Position numbers and translations under genes: made by a program. A model generated the notes under the pieces. The model saw only the letters and a program-made list of their open reading frames with translations. It did not search any database and had not been told where the DNA came from. Shown here piece by piece: positions 9,414 through 18,421 of a DNA stretch of 64,000 nucleotides (position 1 is the stretch's first letter; every line of letters starts with the position of its first letter). Origin of the DNA: Acinetobacter apis (GTDB lineage: Bacteria > Pseudomonadota > Gammaproteobacteria > Pseudomonadales > Moraxellaceae); NCBI RefSeq assembly GCF_900197575.1, contig NZ_FZLN01000002.1, forward strand, positions 274,540 to 338,539, read 5' to 3'.

Positions 9414-9863
9414 CTAGCTGAGCTGTTTATTTAAACTCTCTGCATCATAATAATCACCTTGATAAGTAATTTTACCTTCATGTATGCGAATAAAGCTCAC
9501 ACCCGTGAAGGAAATTGGCTTATTGGTTGCAGGTTCAGTTCCCCATACACCCGTATTTGTCCCTGTAATACGCCATTCAAATGCAATCCCATCTTTATTC
9601 AAAATAGGGGCGCTAATCATTTCCCATTTGAAATCAGGCAACGCTGTTAAGAACACTTGGATCACTTGTTCTTGTGCTTGTGTCTGACCAATCAAAGGTG
9701 AACCAACCGCTGCATCAAAATATTGAACATCAGGTGTCAAATATGTTGCGGCTTTTGGAGCATTTTGATTATTCCATTCAGCCATATAGGAATCTATCAA
9801 TTGCTTTGATGCTGACTCTGCTGCAGTTAAATTTACTGTTGCTACTTCTTTATCATTATTCAT
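9414..9863 (-). CDS. SnoaL/NTF2-like fold protein
   Basis: The 149-residue protein has the cone-shaped NTF2-like pattern: an N-terminal helix pair (LIDSYMAEWNNQNAPKAATYL), then strands ending in GVSFIRIHEGKITYQGDYYDAESLNKQL. The pattern matches ester-cyclase/SnoaL-like polyketide-cyclase homologues, which are often small enzymes or binding proteins of unknown substrate. AAGG lies upstream of the ATG. It follows patD by 53 bases on the same strand and is closed by a terminator, so it is probably the second gene of a patD operon. Its role in GABA or putrescine breakdown is unknown. Confidence 0.65.
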   Translation of the reverse strand: MNNDKEVATVNLTAAESASKQLIDSYMAEWNNQNAPKAATYLTPDVQYFDAAVGSPLIGQTQAQEQVIQVFLTALPDFKWEMISAPILNKDGIAFEWRITGTNTGVWGTEPATNKPISFTGVSFIRIHEGKITYQGDYYDAESLNKQLS

Positions 9864-9916
9864 TATGTTTTAACCTTAAAAATACTTTCTACTTCAATGA
9901 CGTTCATACAAGTGTA

Positions 9917-11350
9917 TTATTCGTCATATGCACTCATTACATGCTTAATACGGGTATATTCTTCTAAGCCATAAGCAGATAAGTCTTTACCATAGCCTGA
10001 TTTTTTGAAACCGCCATGTGGCATTTCAGCAGCCAAAGGTATATGGGTATTAATCCAAACTGTACCAAAGTCTAAATCACGGCTAAAACGTAAAGCACGA
10101 GAATGACTTGTCGTCCATACACTTGATGCTAAACCATATTCAACATCATTGGCTTTCTCAAGCGCATCATCATCGTTTTTGAAAGATTGAACAGTAATCA
10201 CAGGACCAAAGATTTCTGTTTGAACCACTTCATCATGCTGCTCTAAACCACTAATGATGGTTGGTTCAAAATAATAACCTGGGCGGTCAACACGGTTACC
10301 ACCAATTTCAATTTTGGCATTGGCAGGCAGTCGTGCTAAAAAGCCTTTAACTTGATCAAGCTGACGATCATTATTTAAAGCGCCATACAATGCAGTTTCG
10401 TCATCTGGTTGGCCACAATGAATGGTTTTAGTTTGTTCAACTAAAAGCGCAATGAATTTTTCATAAATTGACTCTTCAACCAAAACACGTGCTGCAGCTG
10501 TACAATCTTGCCCCGCATTAAAGAAGGCTGCAATGGCAATGGTTTCTGCTGCTTTTTCTAAATTCGCATCAGCAAATACCACGACAGGTGCTTTTCCGCC
10601 TAACTCTAAATGTGCTTTTGCTAAGTTTGCAGCAGCAGATGCCGCCACTTGTAACCCTGCACGCACAGAACCTGTGATTGAAACCAAAGCAGGTGTTTCA
10701 TGTGAAACAACTTTAGAGCCTGCATCAGCACGACCTAAAATTACGTTAAACACACCTTTTGGAAATAGTGGCGCTGCAAGCTCCGCTAAAATTAAGCTAC
10801 TCGATGGTGTGGTATCACTCGGTTTTAATACAACAGAATTACCTGCTGCCAATGCAGGTGCAATTTTCCAAACGGCCATCATTAATGGATAATTCCATGG
10901 TGCCACTTGACCAACCACGCCCAACGGCTCACGGCGGATACTTGATGAATAACCCTCTAGATATTCACCTGTTGCTTTACCCTCTAAACAACGTGCAGCA
11001 CCGGCAAAGAAGCGAATATGATCAATAGAAGTTTTCACTTCTTCTTGAGCAATCATATGCTTTAATTGTCCTGTTTCAGCACTTTGTGCATCAATGATGC
11101 GCTCAGCATTTTGTTCTATTACATCTGCAAGTTTTAACAACGCATTTTGACGAGCTGATGGTGTAGTTTTACCCCAAACTTTTGCCGCTTCCAATGCTGC
11201 AATATATGCCTGATCCACATCATCTTGAGTCGCATTTGGTGATGAGGCATATACTTGTTCATCTACAGGACTGACAAGATCAAAAAACTCAGTACCACTA
11301 GTTTGGACATATTCGCCATTAATAAAATGTTTTAGTACTTCTTTAGTCAT
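9917..11350 (-). CDS. patD: Gamma-aminobutyraldehyde dehydrogenase
   Basis: The protein is an aldehyde dehydrogenase of about 477 residues, very like E. coli PatD/YdcW along its length. Visible marks are VGQVAPWNYPLMM, the NAD site SITGSVRAG, the general base in LELGGKAP and the nucleophile in NAGQDCTAAARV. The ending MPHGGFKKSGYGKDLSAYGLEEYT is the PatD-type tail. It oxidises 4-aminobutyraldehyde, made from putrescine, to GABA, feeding gabT. ATG 11350 is preferred because an AAGAG lies eight bases upstream. In-frame ATGs at 11356 and 11380 would make it slightly longer. A GabR-like repeat pair lies about 200 bases upstream. Confidence 0.85.
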   Translation of the reverse strand: MTKEVLKHFINGEYVQTSGTEFFDLVSPVDEQVYASSPNATQDDVDQAYIAALEAAKVWGKTTPSARQNALLKLADVIEQNAERIIDAQSAETGQLKHMIAQEEVKTSIDHIRFFAGAARCLEGKATGEYLEGYSSSIRREPLGVVGQVAPWNYPLMMAVWKIAPALAAGNSVVLKPSDTTPSSSLILAELAAPLFPKGVFNVILGRADAGSKVVSHETPALVSITGSVRAGLQVAASAAANLAKAHLELGGKAPVVVFADANLEKAAETIAIAAFFNAGQDCTAAARVLVEESIYEKFIALLVEQTKTIHCGQPDDETALYGALNNDRQLDQVKGFLARLPANAKIEIGGNRVDRPGYYFEPTIISGLEQHDEVVQTEIFGPVITVQSFKNDDDALEKANDVEYGLASSVWTTSHSRALRFSRDLDFGTVWINTHIPLAAEMPHGGFKKSGYGKDLSAYGLEEYTRIKHVMSAYDE

Positions 11351-11548
11351 TTCCATCGCTCTTGTTAAAACATATAACATTTTATGTATTATTTTAACTA
11401 TTTTTTGTCAAGAACTATTCAGTAGCCTCTTCATTCATAGTATGGGATCAAATACAGTAAAAATAACGAAAGAAATAACTTAAAGTACTATTTATTAAAC
11501 ATTTTTATTTATATATACAGCAATATGAATACCATCAATACCCTGCAT

Positions 11549-11580
11549 TGGCTCTCTTCTCTAAGTAGTAAATGGCTCCT
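11549..11580 (+). promoter_or_regulatory. Putative GabR operator, site D (patD upstream)
   Basis: TGGCTCTC at 11549 is followed 24 bases later by TGGCTCCT at 11573, one mismatch from the other sites. The element lies between the 3' end of gabR and the start of patD. Relative to patD, which is on the minus strand, it is inverted compared with sites P and T. Spacing and flanking AT match the other copies. Confidence 0.6.
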
Positions 11581-11615
11581 TAAAATTGCATTTGCATACA
11601 TCTTTTTTTGCTGTC

Positions 11616-13115
11616 TTAATTTAGCTTTTCAATGCCAAATTCTCGTAAACATTGCAATAACATACCAAAAGCCATCATCATGTCTTTTTCATTCACACAA
11701 GCAAATCCAAGCAATAGTCCGCGCTGTGCACGTGCATGAGAAAACAAATAATATTGTGATAATGGACGAGTTTTCACGCCATAGAGTAAAGCACTTGAAG
11801 CAATTGCCACATCATCACAATGCGATGGTAATTTTAAAATGATATGTAAACCGGATTGATCATCATATTCATGTAAGAAATCTTCACCTAAATAACGTGA
11901 AATTAGGTTAATTAAAAATTTTCGTCGCTTACCGTAAAGCAGACGCATACGACGAATATGTGCTTCATAGTGTCCTTCACGAATAAATTCAGCCAATGCA
12001 CGCTGAATCAGTAAATGTCCACCACGGTATAATTCTGCCGCAGCCACACGAAGTGGCGAATACAATGCTTTAGGTACCACGATATAACCAATTCTTAGCG
12101 CAGGATAAATGGTTTTACTAAACGTGCCCATGTAAATAACAGGGCTGTCTTCTTCTAATCCTTGCAAAGATGGGTAAGGTAATCCTGAAAAGCGAAACTC
12201 ACTGTCATAATCATCTTCAATAATCCAACTTTTATGCTCACGTGCTATAGCAATCAATTGCTTTCGCCGTTCCAAACTAAGATGTGACCCCAATGGATAT
12301 TGGTGTGATGGCGTCACAAAGATGAGTTTAGGCGACCCTTTGGGCAATTGATCTAATACAACACCATGCTGATCAATAGGCAACGGACGCATTTGAACGC
12401 CATTCATGCGTAAATTATTCCGAACACCCCAATACCCAGGATCTTCAATCCAAACATCGTCACCAATATCAGTAAGCGTTCGACAAACCAAATCTACCGC
12501 TTGATGTACGCCTTCAGTAATAATAATTTGGTGAGCATCACAGTGCACTGAACGTGCAACACGTAAATGATCAGCCAAAGCACTACGCAATTCTGGGCAG
12601 CCGCCTGCACTGCTATAGATCAACTGTTCGATTTGCGGCTCTTTATTGAGTTTAGCCTGTATCCGACTAAATATTGGATGTGGAAATTCGGTCACATCTG
12701 GTGCACCAGGTACAAAAGCACCCCATTGGTAGGGCGATGCGGCAGCATAGCCGACTAAGCTTGCACCACGACGTGACAACATTTTTTTTTCAGTACTTGA
12801 TGGATGAACTGTATTGGCTTTTTCTTGCGCAACTTTTAAAAACGCATCTGGCAAGTGTGGTACTACCCATGTGCCATGTCCTGTTTTCGCATCCACATAA
12901 CCTTCTGCCTGTAATTGCTCATAGGCACTTAATATGGTATTTCTTGAAACATGTAACTCTCGTGCTAAATCTCTTGATGCTGGCAGCCTTGCCATGGGTG
13001 CTAAAATACCCTCTACAATTGCATACCTTAAGCAACGAAATACGCGCTGATGTAACGTGCCACTGGTTTCTTGTTGCAACCGTTGCAGTACATGATCTCC
13101 TAACAAACTATGCAA
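11616..13115 (-). CDS. gabR: MocR/GabR-type regulator (GntR HTH fused to aminotransferase fold)
   Basis: In this 499-residue protein residues about 20-85 are a GntR winged helix (LPASRDLARELHVSRNTILSAYEQLQAEGYV). Residues about 130-490 are a fold-type I aminotransferase domain, with the PLP lysine in MGTFSKTIYPALRIGY. Such MocR proteins sense PLP plus GABA and activate gabTD while repressing themselves. The gene is divergent to gabT. TTG 13115 is a likely start because GGAGAG lies about six bases upstream. That ribosome site falls inside the first TGGCTCTC repeat read on the other strand, which would make binding and translation overlap. The nearest alternative start is another in-frame TTG a few codons in. 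Confidence 0.88.
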   Translation of the reverse strand: MHSLLGDHVLQRLQQETSGTLHQRVFRCLRYAIVEGILAPMARLPASRDLARELHVSRNTILSAYEQLQAEGYVDAKTGHGTWVVPHLPDAFLKVAQEKANTVHPSSTEKKMLSRRGASLVGYAAASPYQWGAFVPGAPDVTEFPHPIFSRIQAKLNKEPQIEQLIYSSAGGCPELRSALADHLRVARSVHCDAHQIIITEGVHQAVDLVCRTLTDIGDDVWIEDPGYWGVRNNLRMNGVQMRPLPIDQHGVVLDQLPKGSPKLIFVTPSHQYPLGSHLSLERRKQLIAIAREHKSWIIEDDYDSEFRFSGLPYPSLQGLEEDSPVIYMGTFSKTIYPALRIGYIVVPKALYSPLRVAAAELYRGGHLLIQRALAEFIREGHYEAHIRRMRLLYGKRRKFLINLISRYLGEDFLHEYDDQSGLHIILKLPSHCDDVAIASSALLYGVKTRPLSQYYLFSHARAQRGLLLGFACVNEKDMMMAFGMLLQCLREFGIEKLN

Positions 13116-13116
13116 T

Positions 13117-13148
13117 TGGCTCTCTCCGACATGTAAAAAGTGGCTCTC
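13117..13148 (+). promoter_or_regulatory. Putative GabR operator, site T (gabR-gabT intergenic)
   Basis: TGGCTCTC repeats start at 13117 and 13141 (24-bp pitch), between the divergent gabR and gabT genes and touching the gabR start. A possible -10 for gabT, TACAAT, is at 13168-13173 with a poor -35 match overlapping the second repeat, as expected for an activator-dependent promoter. Confidence 0.72.
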
Positions 13149-13270
13149 GTAAAATCAATAAAAACAATACAATGTAGTTTAATGATCCGTCGTGTTGTTA
13201 TTGTAAAGCATCTATCGATGCAACAGCACATGACAAAATCAATGTATTTAAAAAGATAATGAGGATTGCA

Positions 13271-14530
13271 ATGAGTACACAACAATCAGAGCTCAATACA
13301 CGTAAACAAAATGCGACCCCTCGTGGTGTCGGTGTAATGTGTCAGTGGTATGCTGAAAAAGCTGAAAATGCAACTATTTGGGATAAAGAAGGCAATAAGT
13401 ATATTGATTTTGCAGGCGGGATTGCCGTTCTAAATACAGGGCATCGCCATCCAAAAGTGATTGCAGCTGTTCAAGCACAACTTGAGCAATTTACTCATAC
13501 AGCATATCAGGTTGTACCGTATGAGAGTTATATCTCATTGGCTGAACGGATTAATGAACGTGCACCAATTTCAGGCGCAACAAAAACTGCTTTCTTCTCA
13601 ACAGGCGCAGAAGCTGTCGAAAATGCAGTAAAAATTGCCCGTGCGCATACAAAACGCCAAGGCATCATTACTTTTGGTAATGCATTCCATGGTCGTTCAT
13701 TTATGACTATGGCGATGACAGGTAAAACTGCACCATATAAGCGCGATTTTGGTTTAATGCCAGGCGGTGTATTCCATGCACGCTATCCAGTCGAAAAACA
13801 AGGGATTAGTGTAGAAGCGGCAATTAATAGTATTCATGACATTTTCAATGAAGATGTTGCTGCACACGATGTGGCTGCGATTGTATTAGAACCTGTACAA
13901 GGTGAAGGCGGTTTTCATATTGTTCCTGATGCATTTTTTGTTGAATTACGAAAAATTTGTGATGAGCACGGTATTGTCTTAATTGCAGATGAAGTGCAAT
14001 CTGGTTTTGCACGTACAGGTAAACTGTTTGCAATGGATCATTATTCAGTTGAACCTGATTTAATCACTATGGCAAAAAGCTTGGCAGGTGGTTTTCCATT
14101 GTCAGGTGTTGTTGGTCGTGCAGACATCATGGATGCGCCAAATCCAGGCGGACTTGGTGGGACTTATGCAGGTAATCCAATCTCAATTGCAGCAGCACAT
14201 GCCGTCTTAGATGCGATCGAAGAAGAGCAATTATGTGAGCGTGCGAATACGCTTGGTAAAGAACTGTTAACGACTTTAACTGATTTAAAATCAAGCCATT
14301 CCGATGTGATTACCGATATACGTGCGATTGGCTCAATGATTGCTGTTGAAGTGCAACATGCAGATTTTGCGAAAGCTATACAAAACGAAGCAATGCGACA
14401 TGGTCTGTTGATACTGACCTGTGGTAAACATGGTAATGTAATTCGCTTCTTGTATCCGTTAACCATTCCTGCGGATCAATTTAAAGAAGGTTTACACATC
14501 TTAAAACAAAGTTTTGAAGTACTAAACTAA
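13271..14530 (+). CDS. gabT: 4-aminobutyrate aminotransferase
   Basis: The protein is a class III PLP aminotransferase of about 419 residues. It shows the FAGGIAVLNTGHRHP entry, the FSTGAEAVENAVKIARAHTKR cofactor loop, the LIADEVQSGFARTG aspartate and the PLP lysine in ITMAKSLAGGFPLSGV. It moves the amino group of GABA to 2-oxoglutarate, giving succinate semialdehyde for GabD. GAGG at 13261-13264 is seven bases from ATG 13271, so this start is preferred over the in-frame ATG at 13259. gabD follows 46 bases later in the same direction, and a GabR-like operator sits upstream. Confidence 0.93.
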   Translation: MSTQQSELNTRKQNATPRGVGVMCQWYAEKAENATIWDKEGNKYIDFAGGIAVLNTGHRHPKVIAAVQAQLEQFTHTAYQVVPYESYISLAERINERAPISGATKTAFFSTGAEAVENAVKIARAHTKRQGIITFGNAFHGRSFMTMAMTGKTAPYKRDFGLMPGGVFHARYPVEKQGISVEAAINSIHDIFNEDVAAHDVAAIVLEPVQGEGGFHIVPDAFFVELRKICDEHGIVLIADEVQSGFARTGKLFAMDHYSVEPDLITMAKSLAGGFPLSGVVGRADIMDAPNPGGLGGTYAGNPISIAAAHAVLDAIEEEQLCERANTLGKELLTTLTDLKSSHSDVITDIRAIGSMIAVEVQHADFAKAIQNEAMRHGLLILTCGKHGNVIRFLYPLTIPADQFKEGLHILKQSFEVLN

Positions 14531-14576
14531 CCATGAATACCGACAACAGCAGACAAAGAAATTCGGAGCAATTCGC

Positions 14577-16028
14577 ATGATTTCAAAGCACCTTCAACAC
14601 TTATTAGAACATAAAGATATTAGTTTTGAGAAACCACAAAACCCAGACGACTATATTGAAGTCAATGATGCATCTACACAAGAAAGCTTAGGATGGGTAA
14701 AAAAGCACGAAAAGGCATCAGTTTTAGAAGTTATTGACCGTTCTGAAAAAGCACAAGCGTCTTGGAAAAATAAAACTGCCCTAGAACGTGCTGATGTTTT
14801 ATTGGCTTGGTATAAACTGATCCTAGAAAACAAAAAAGACCTTGCTGAAATCCTAACTGCTGAACAAGGGAAACCTGTTGTTGAAGCACAAGGTGAAATT
14901 GAATATGCAGCATCATTCTTACGTTGGTTTGCTGAACAAGCGCGCCGTATTGATGGTGACATCATTCCAACAACGCAAAAAGACCAGCGTTTCTTGGTGT
15001 TAAAGCAGCCAATTGGTGTAACTGCAGCAATTACGCCATGGAATTTTCCAGCAGCTATGATTACACGTAAAGCAGGCCCTGCAATTGCTGCAGGCTGTTC
15101 AATGATTGTAAAACCTGCTGAATTAACGCCACTTTCAGCATATGCGCTTGAAGTATTGGCACGTCGCGCAGGGTTACCTGATGACTTGCTGATTAACATC
15201 AGTGGCGCATCATCTGATGTTGGTAAAGTATTGTGTGAAAGCGATACTATTCGTAAGCTGACATTTACAGGTTCAACTGAAATTGGTCGTATCTTAATGC
15301 AACAATCAGCACCAACGATTAAAAAATTATCGTTAGAGCTAGGTGGTAATGCACCTGTGATCGTTTTTGATGATGCTGATGTCGACCAAGCAGTTGCAGG
15401 AATTATTTCAAGTAAATTCCGTAACAGTGGCCAAACATGTGTATGTCCAAACCGCATTTATGTTCAAGAAGGCGTATATGACGAAGTAAGCAAAAAGCTT
15501 GTTGAAGCTGTGTCTAAATTGAAAGTAGGTGATGGTCGTGAAGCAGGCGTAACACAAGGTCCGCTAATCGAGCAAGCAGCTGTAGATAAAGTACTTGAGC
15601 ATATCAATGATGCAACTAGCAAAGGCGCGAAAGTTGCTGTTGGTGGTAAATCATCAGACAAAGGTAGTGTGTTCTTTGAAGCAACAGTACTGACACATGT
15701 AACGCAAGACATGCAAATTGCTAAAGAAGAAACATTTGGCCCAATCGCAGCTTTATTCTCATTTAAAGAAGAAAGCCAAGCTATTGAATATGCCAACGAC
15801 ACAATCTATGGTCTAGCTGCTTATATCTTCACCCAAAGTGTAGGTCGCCAATGGCGTGTTGGTGAAGCATTAGAGTATGGTATGGTCGGTGTGAACACAG
15901 GCTCAATCTCAAATGAAGTTGGTCCATTCGGTGGGATTAAGCAATCAGGTCTTGGCCGTGAAGGTTCACAGATCGGTATTGATGACTATTTAGAAACTAA
16001 ATTCTTAATTGTTGACGTGTCTAAATAA
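14577..16028 (+). CDS. gabD: NAD(P)-dependent succinate-semialdehyde dehydrogenase
   Basis: The 483-residue aldehyde dehydrogenase carries the GabD marks: AAITPWNFPAAMITRKAGPA, LTFTGSTEIGR, the general base in LELGGNAP and the nucleophile in NSGQTCVCPNRI. The C-terminal NEVGPFGGIKQSGLGREGS is typical of the family. It oxidises succinate semialdehyde to succinate, completing GABA entry into the TCA cycle. The second cysteine two residues after the catalytic one matches GabD enzymes in which a redox disulphide has been described. It is the last gene of gabTD and is followed by a strong terminator. Confidence 0.93.
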   Translation: MISKHLQHLLEHKDISFEKPQNPDDYIEVNDASTQESLGWVKKHEKASVLEVIDRSEKAQASWKNKTALERADVLLAWYKLILENKKDLAEILTAEQGKPVVEAQGEIEYAASFLRWFAEQARRIDGDIIPTTQKDQRFLVLKQPIGVTAAITPWNFPAAMITRKAGPAIAAGCSMIVKPAELTPLSAYALEVLARRAGLPDDLLINISGASSDVGKVLCESDTIRKLTFTGSTEIGRILMQQSAPTIKKLSLELGGNAPVIVFDDADVDQAVAGIISSKFRNSGQTCVCPNRIYVQEGVYDEVSKKLVEAVSKLKVGDGREAGVTQGPLIEQAAVDKVLEHINDATSKGAKVAVGGKSSDKGSVFFEATVLTHVTQDMQIAKEETFGPIAALFSFKEESQAIEYANDTIYGLAAYIFTQSVGRQWRVGEALEYGMVGVNTGSISNEVGPFGGIKQSGLGREGSQIGIDDYLETKFLIVDVSK

Positions 16029-16045
16029 TTTAGACTCATCAAAAA

Positions 16046-16078
16046 AATCGGCTTTCAATGAAAGCCGATTTTTTTTAT
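16046..16078 (+). terminator. Rho-independent terminator of gabTD
   Basis: Perfect 11-bp arms AATCGGCTTTC and GAAAGCCGATT around a 3-base loop, followed by a run of T, 18 bases after the gabD stop. An A run on the other side allows some bidirectional use for the converging gene at 16075. Confidence 0.9.
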
Positions 16079-16434
16079 TTCGTTACAGTCGCCGCTAACT
16101 TGAAGCGATGCCCGCATTTTTGACACTGACAATCTAAAAAAATATTACGGTCAATCATTGACCCTGCCCGCTTCCCAAAACGCTTTCCAAAAATTCCGCC
16201 GGTTACCCCAACACTAATTGCACCAACAAATGTTCCAATGGTTGCACCTGTAATGATCCCTAACGGCCCCGCTAAAGTACCAATAGCAGCGCCTGTAGAT
16301 GCGCCTGCGGCTGCCCCACCTACAGCACCAGCTGCAACGCCTGCAGAGCCTAACACTACGCCACCCATGGTATTTAATATTTGATCATGATTACGTGATT
16401 TAATCACAGAAGATTGACATTGAGGACAATTCAT
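16075..16434 (-). CDS. Small zinc-ribbon protein with glycine-zipper membrane segment
   Basis: The protein is about 119 residues from ATG 16434. It begins with CPQC, then has a Gly/Ala-rich hydrophobic stretch of about 60 residues with repeated GxxxG and AxxxG spacing, and ends with CQCQKCGHRF. The two cysteine pairs flank the hydrophobic part, so a zinc ribbon may be completed by its N- and C-terminal halves. The glycine-zipper pattern suggests membrane insertion as a hairpin or oligomer. An upstream in-frame extension exists but looks non-coding, so the later ATG is chosen. Function unknown; it converges on gabD. Confidence 0.6.
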   Translation of the reverse strand: MNCPQCQSSVIKSRNHDQILNTMGGVVLGSAGVAAGAVGGAAAGASTGAAIGTLAGPLGIITGATIGTFVGAISVGVTGGIFGKRFGKRAGSMIDRNIFLDCQCQKCGHRFKLAATVTK

Positions 16435-16620
16435 TTTTCCAACCCAATTGGATGATGTATTCCTCAAATAGTAATAGATTTTAATGATAAGTCTTGTAGC
16501 AAAAAATGCCATGTAATGATGTTTATTGCAACATATCTTAAAATTTAGAAGAAAATTTAGACAACCCCTTGAAAAAACAAATGAAAAAATGATTTTTTTA
16601 CCTTTATTTTTGTTTTTCAT

Positions 16621-16943
16621 TCACTAGACATTAATAATTTTTATTGGAAAAATATATTAAAAGATAACAAATTTTATTTTAAATATTAAAAAAAACTTAT
16701 TTTAAAAAAGAACACATATTCACTTTAAAATAAATTTATTAAAATAAAATAGTTATTAATTTATTTCCTCATACTATTAAATAAAATACTCCAATCATTT
16801 AATACTACTATTTAACAATAATAACATTCATTTAAATTTTTATTATTAAAGATGTAAAAATACAAAACATAAATTCATTTATTTTTATAGATATCACAAA
16901 ATAAAAAAAGGGAGAATTCTCCCTTTTTTTATTTGATTATGCG
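16621..16943. other. Extremely AT-rich intergenic region
   Basis: This 320-base spacer is made almost wholly of A and T and is the most AT-rich stretch in the window. It contains no supported gene. Its right end holds the terminator at 16903-16930. The composition would suit binding by nucleoid proteins of the H-NS type, and it borders genes that look accessory. Confidence 0.5.
16903..16930 (-). terminator. Rho-independent terminator after the di-iron oxidase-like gene
   Basis: A perfect palindrome, GGGAGAATTCTCCC, flanked by seven A and seven T, placed 14 bases beyond the stop of the minus-strand gene. It could work in both directions. Confidence 0.8.
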
Positions 16944-17765
16944 TTATGCAGTTTCGTCCATTTTATTCCAAAATGCATTCCATAGATCGCAATAATCAAA
17001 TGCAATTTGACTGATTTCTTCAAAATCATAAAAATGTAAAGCCTGTGTTAATAGCAACCATAAATCTTGCTCATGAAGATCATCAGCAGCTTCTGTTGTG
17101 CCATCATCTGTTGTACCGTGGACATTGTAATAGCCTCTATTTACAGCGATATCCAAGTTAGCAACTGATTCTCTTAATGGTGGAGAGAAGGTAATTACTT
17201 GCTGTTCTGCAATTGCGAGTGCTAAAACCACTTTAATATAATCAGAGTAAGTACTTTCTAAAAAGTTTCTTAAGTTGATTGCCTCTTTAGAAAATACAAA
17301 TGTATCTTGTGTTTCTTTAGAAATGCTTAAGTCATCTAAAACTTTTTTAAATAAACAAAAATGTGAATTTAATGGTGTGTCTTTATAACTATTATGGTCT
17401 GAAGATAAACCAAACTCATCATTAATATTAAATGCAATTAAAAAACGAGGATACATTTTAACAGAAGAGAATATTTTATTATCTAACTGCTTTGCTTGGA
17501 ATTGAGACATTAATAATGCATCAGTAAATATTTCAACAATACTGTGCTGATATTCTAAATGAATACTTTGTATTTTATTTAGAGAAAATGATTTATTTTT
17601 AAGACGTGTTATAATATTATGCTCAAACAATGGGTGCTTTAACACTTGTTCTTTGAGCAAATCTAACTTTCTTTGATTCTCGTCCCAGTTTTCTTTTGGA
17701 ATAGATTGCTTTAACAAGTCTATTGTCGTTTGTCTTGCAGTTTGGTTTTGTGTTGCATTACACAT
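16944..17765 (-). CDS. Probable haem-oxygenase-fold di-iron oxidase (iron-containing redox enzyme family)
   Basis: The 273-residue protein is mostly helical and shows the ligand spacing of haem-oxygenase-like di-iron oxidases. E117 lies in NINDEFGL, H135 in SHFCLFKKVLDDL, E187 in ALAIAEQQV, and H216 and D220 form an HxxxD pair in NVHGTTDDG. The ND-E-F-G ... H-x-x-L-F order is the clearest match. Such enzymes cleave or hydroxylate small molecules with a di-iron centre; the substrate here is unknown. It is divergent to a TetR regulator 78 bases away with a palindrome between them, so it is probably repressed by it. The call rests on motif order only. Confidence 0.55.
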   Translation of the reverse strand: MCNATQNQTARQTTIDLLKQSIPKENWDENQRKLDLLKEQVLKHPLFEHNIITRLKNKSFSLNKIQSIHLEYQHSIVEIFTDALLMSQFQAKQLDNKIFSSVKMYPRFLIAFNINDEFGLSSDHNSYKDTPLNSHFCLFKKVLDDLSISKETQDTFVFSKEAINLRNFLESTYSDYIKVVLALAIAEQQVITFSPPLRESVANLDIAVNRGYYNVHGTTDDGTTEAADDLHEQDLWLLLTQALHFYDFEEISQIAFDYCDLWNAFWNKMDETA

Positions 17766-17790
17766 GTGAGCCCCCTTAAGTGATATTTTT

Positions 17791-17806
17791 TACAGACTAG
17801 TCTGTA
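17791..17806. promoter_or_regulatory. Perfect 16-bp palindrome, likely TetR operator
   Basis: TACAGACTAGTCTGTA is its own reverse complement and lies between the divergent oxidase-like and TetR genes, 37 bases before the TetR start codon. AGACTxGTCT-type cores are common for TetR/AcrR repressors. Confidence 0.7.
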
Positions 17807-17843
17807 TACCAGTATAATAGTAGAATTATCAAGAGATTTGTAG

Positions 17844-18395
17844 ATGTCAAAAAAGCAAAAAGATATTCTTTATAAAGCAATTGAGCTTTTTAATGAATTC
17901 GGCTATTCAAGTGTGGGAATAGATCGCATTATTGCCGAGTCCAAAGTAGCCAAGATGACATTTTATAAGTACTTTCCATCAAAAGATTTTTTGATTACCG
18001 AATGTTTAAAAGAGCGTGATCAACTCATTCGAGAAAGCATTTTATTGTCATTAGAACCTATTTCTAAAGAGAATGGTTTTGAACGTTTAAAAGGAATTTT
18101 CGATTGGTTTAATCATTGGTTTAACCAAGATAACTTCCATGGCTGCATGTTCATCAAAGCACTTGATGAACTACCTTATAACACCAACTCGCGAAATATT
18201 TCTATTTTACACAAAGAATGGACCGTGAGTTTGTTGCAAGAGGTTTTACAATCTATGGGCTTAGAAAACCATCAACAATTGGCTTTTCAAATGCGAATGC
18301 TCCTAGATGGTGCAATTATTCATGAAAAAATGTTTAAAGATCAAAGAGCAATCTCTGCTGTCTGGGCATTGGTTCTCCAAATGATTAAAGCATAG
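17844..18395 (+). CDS. TetR/AcrR-family transcriptional regulator
   Basis: The 183-residue protein has an N-terminal TetR helix-turn-helix (about residues 6-52: ILYKAIELFNEFGYSSVGIDRIIAESKVAKMTFYKYFPSK in outline) and a helical ligand domain. The C-terminal part contains GCMFIKALDELP, found in AcrR-like repressors of small-molecule responses. A perfect palindrome precedes it and a related half-palindrome follows it, so it may control itself, the divergent oxidase-like gene and the downstream gene. The ligand cannot be told from sequence. Confidence 0.85.
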   Translation: MSKKQKDILYKAIELFNEFGYSSVGIDRIIAESKVAKMTFYKYFPSKDFLITECLKERDQLIRESILLSLEPISKENGFERLKGIFDWFNHWFNQDNFHGCMFIKALDELPYNTNSRNISILHKEWTVSLLQEVLQSMGLENHQQLAFQMRMLLDGAIIHEKMFKDQRAISAVWALVLQMIKA

Positions 18396-18421
18396 TACCC
18401 TGTTACAAAAAAAATTAAAAT

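Noticed and set aside
12674..13177. 167-codon frame on the plus strand inside gabR
   Set aside because: It is antisense to the well-supported regulator domain and lacks a ribosome site.
14651..15457. 268-codon open frame antisense to gabD
   Set aside because: It mirrors the third-position pattern of gabD, shows no family motif, and gabD is clearly the real gene.
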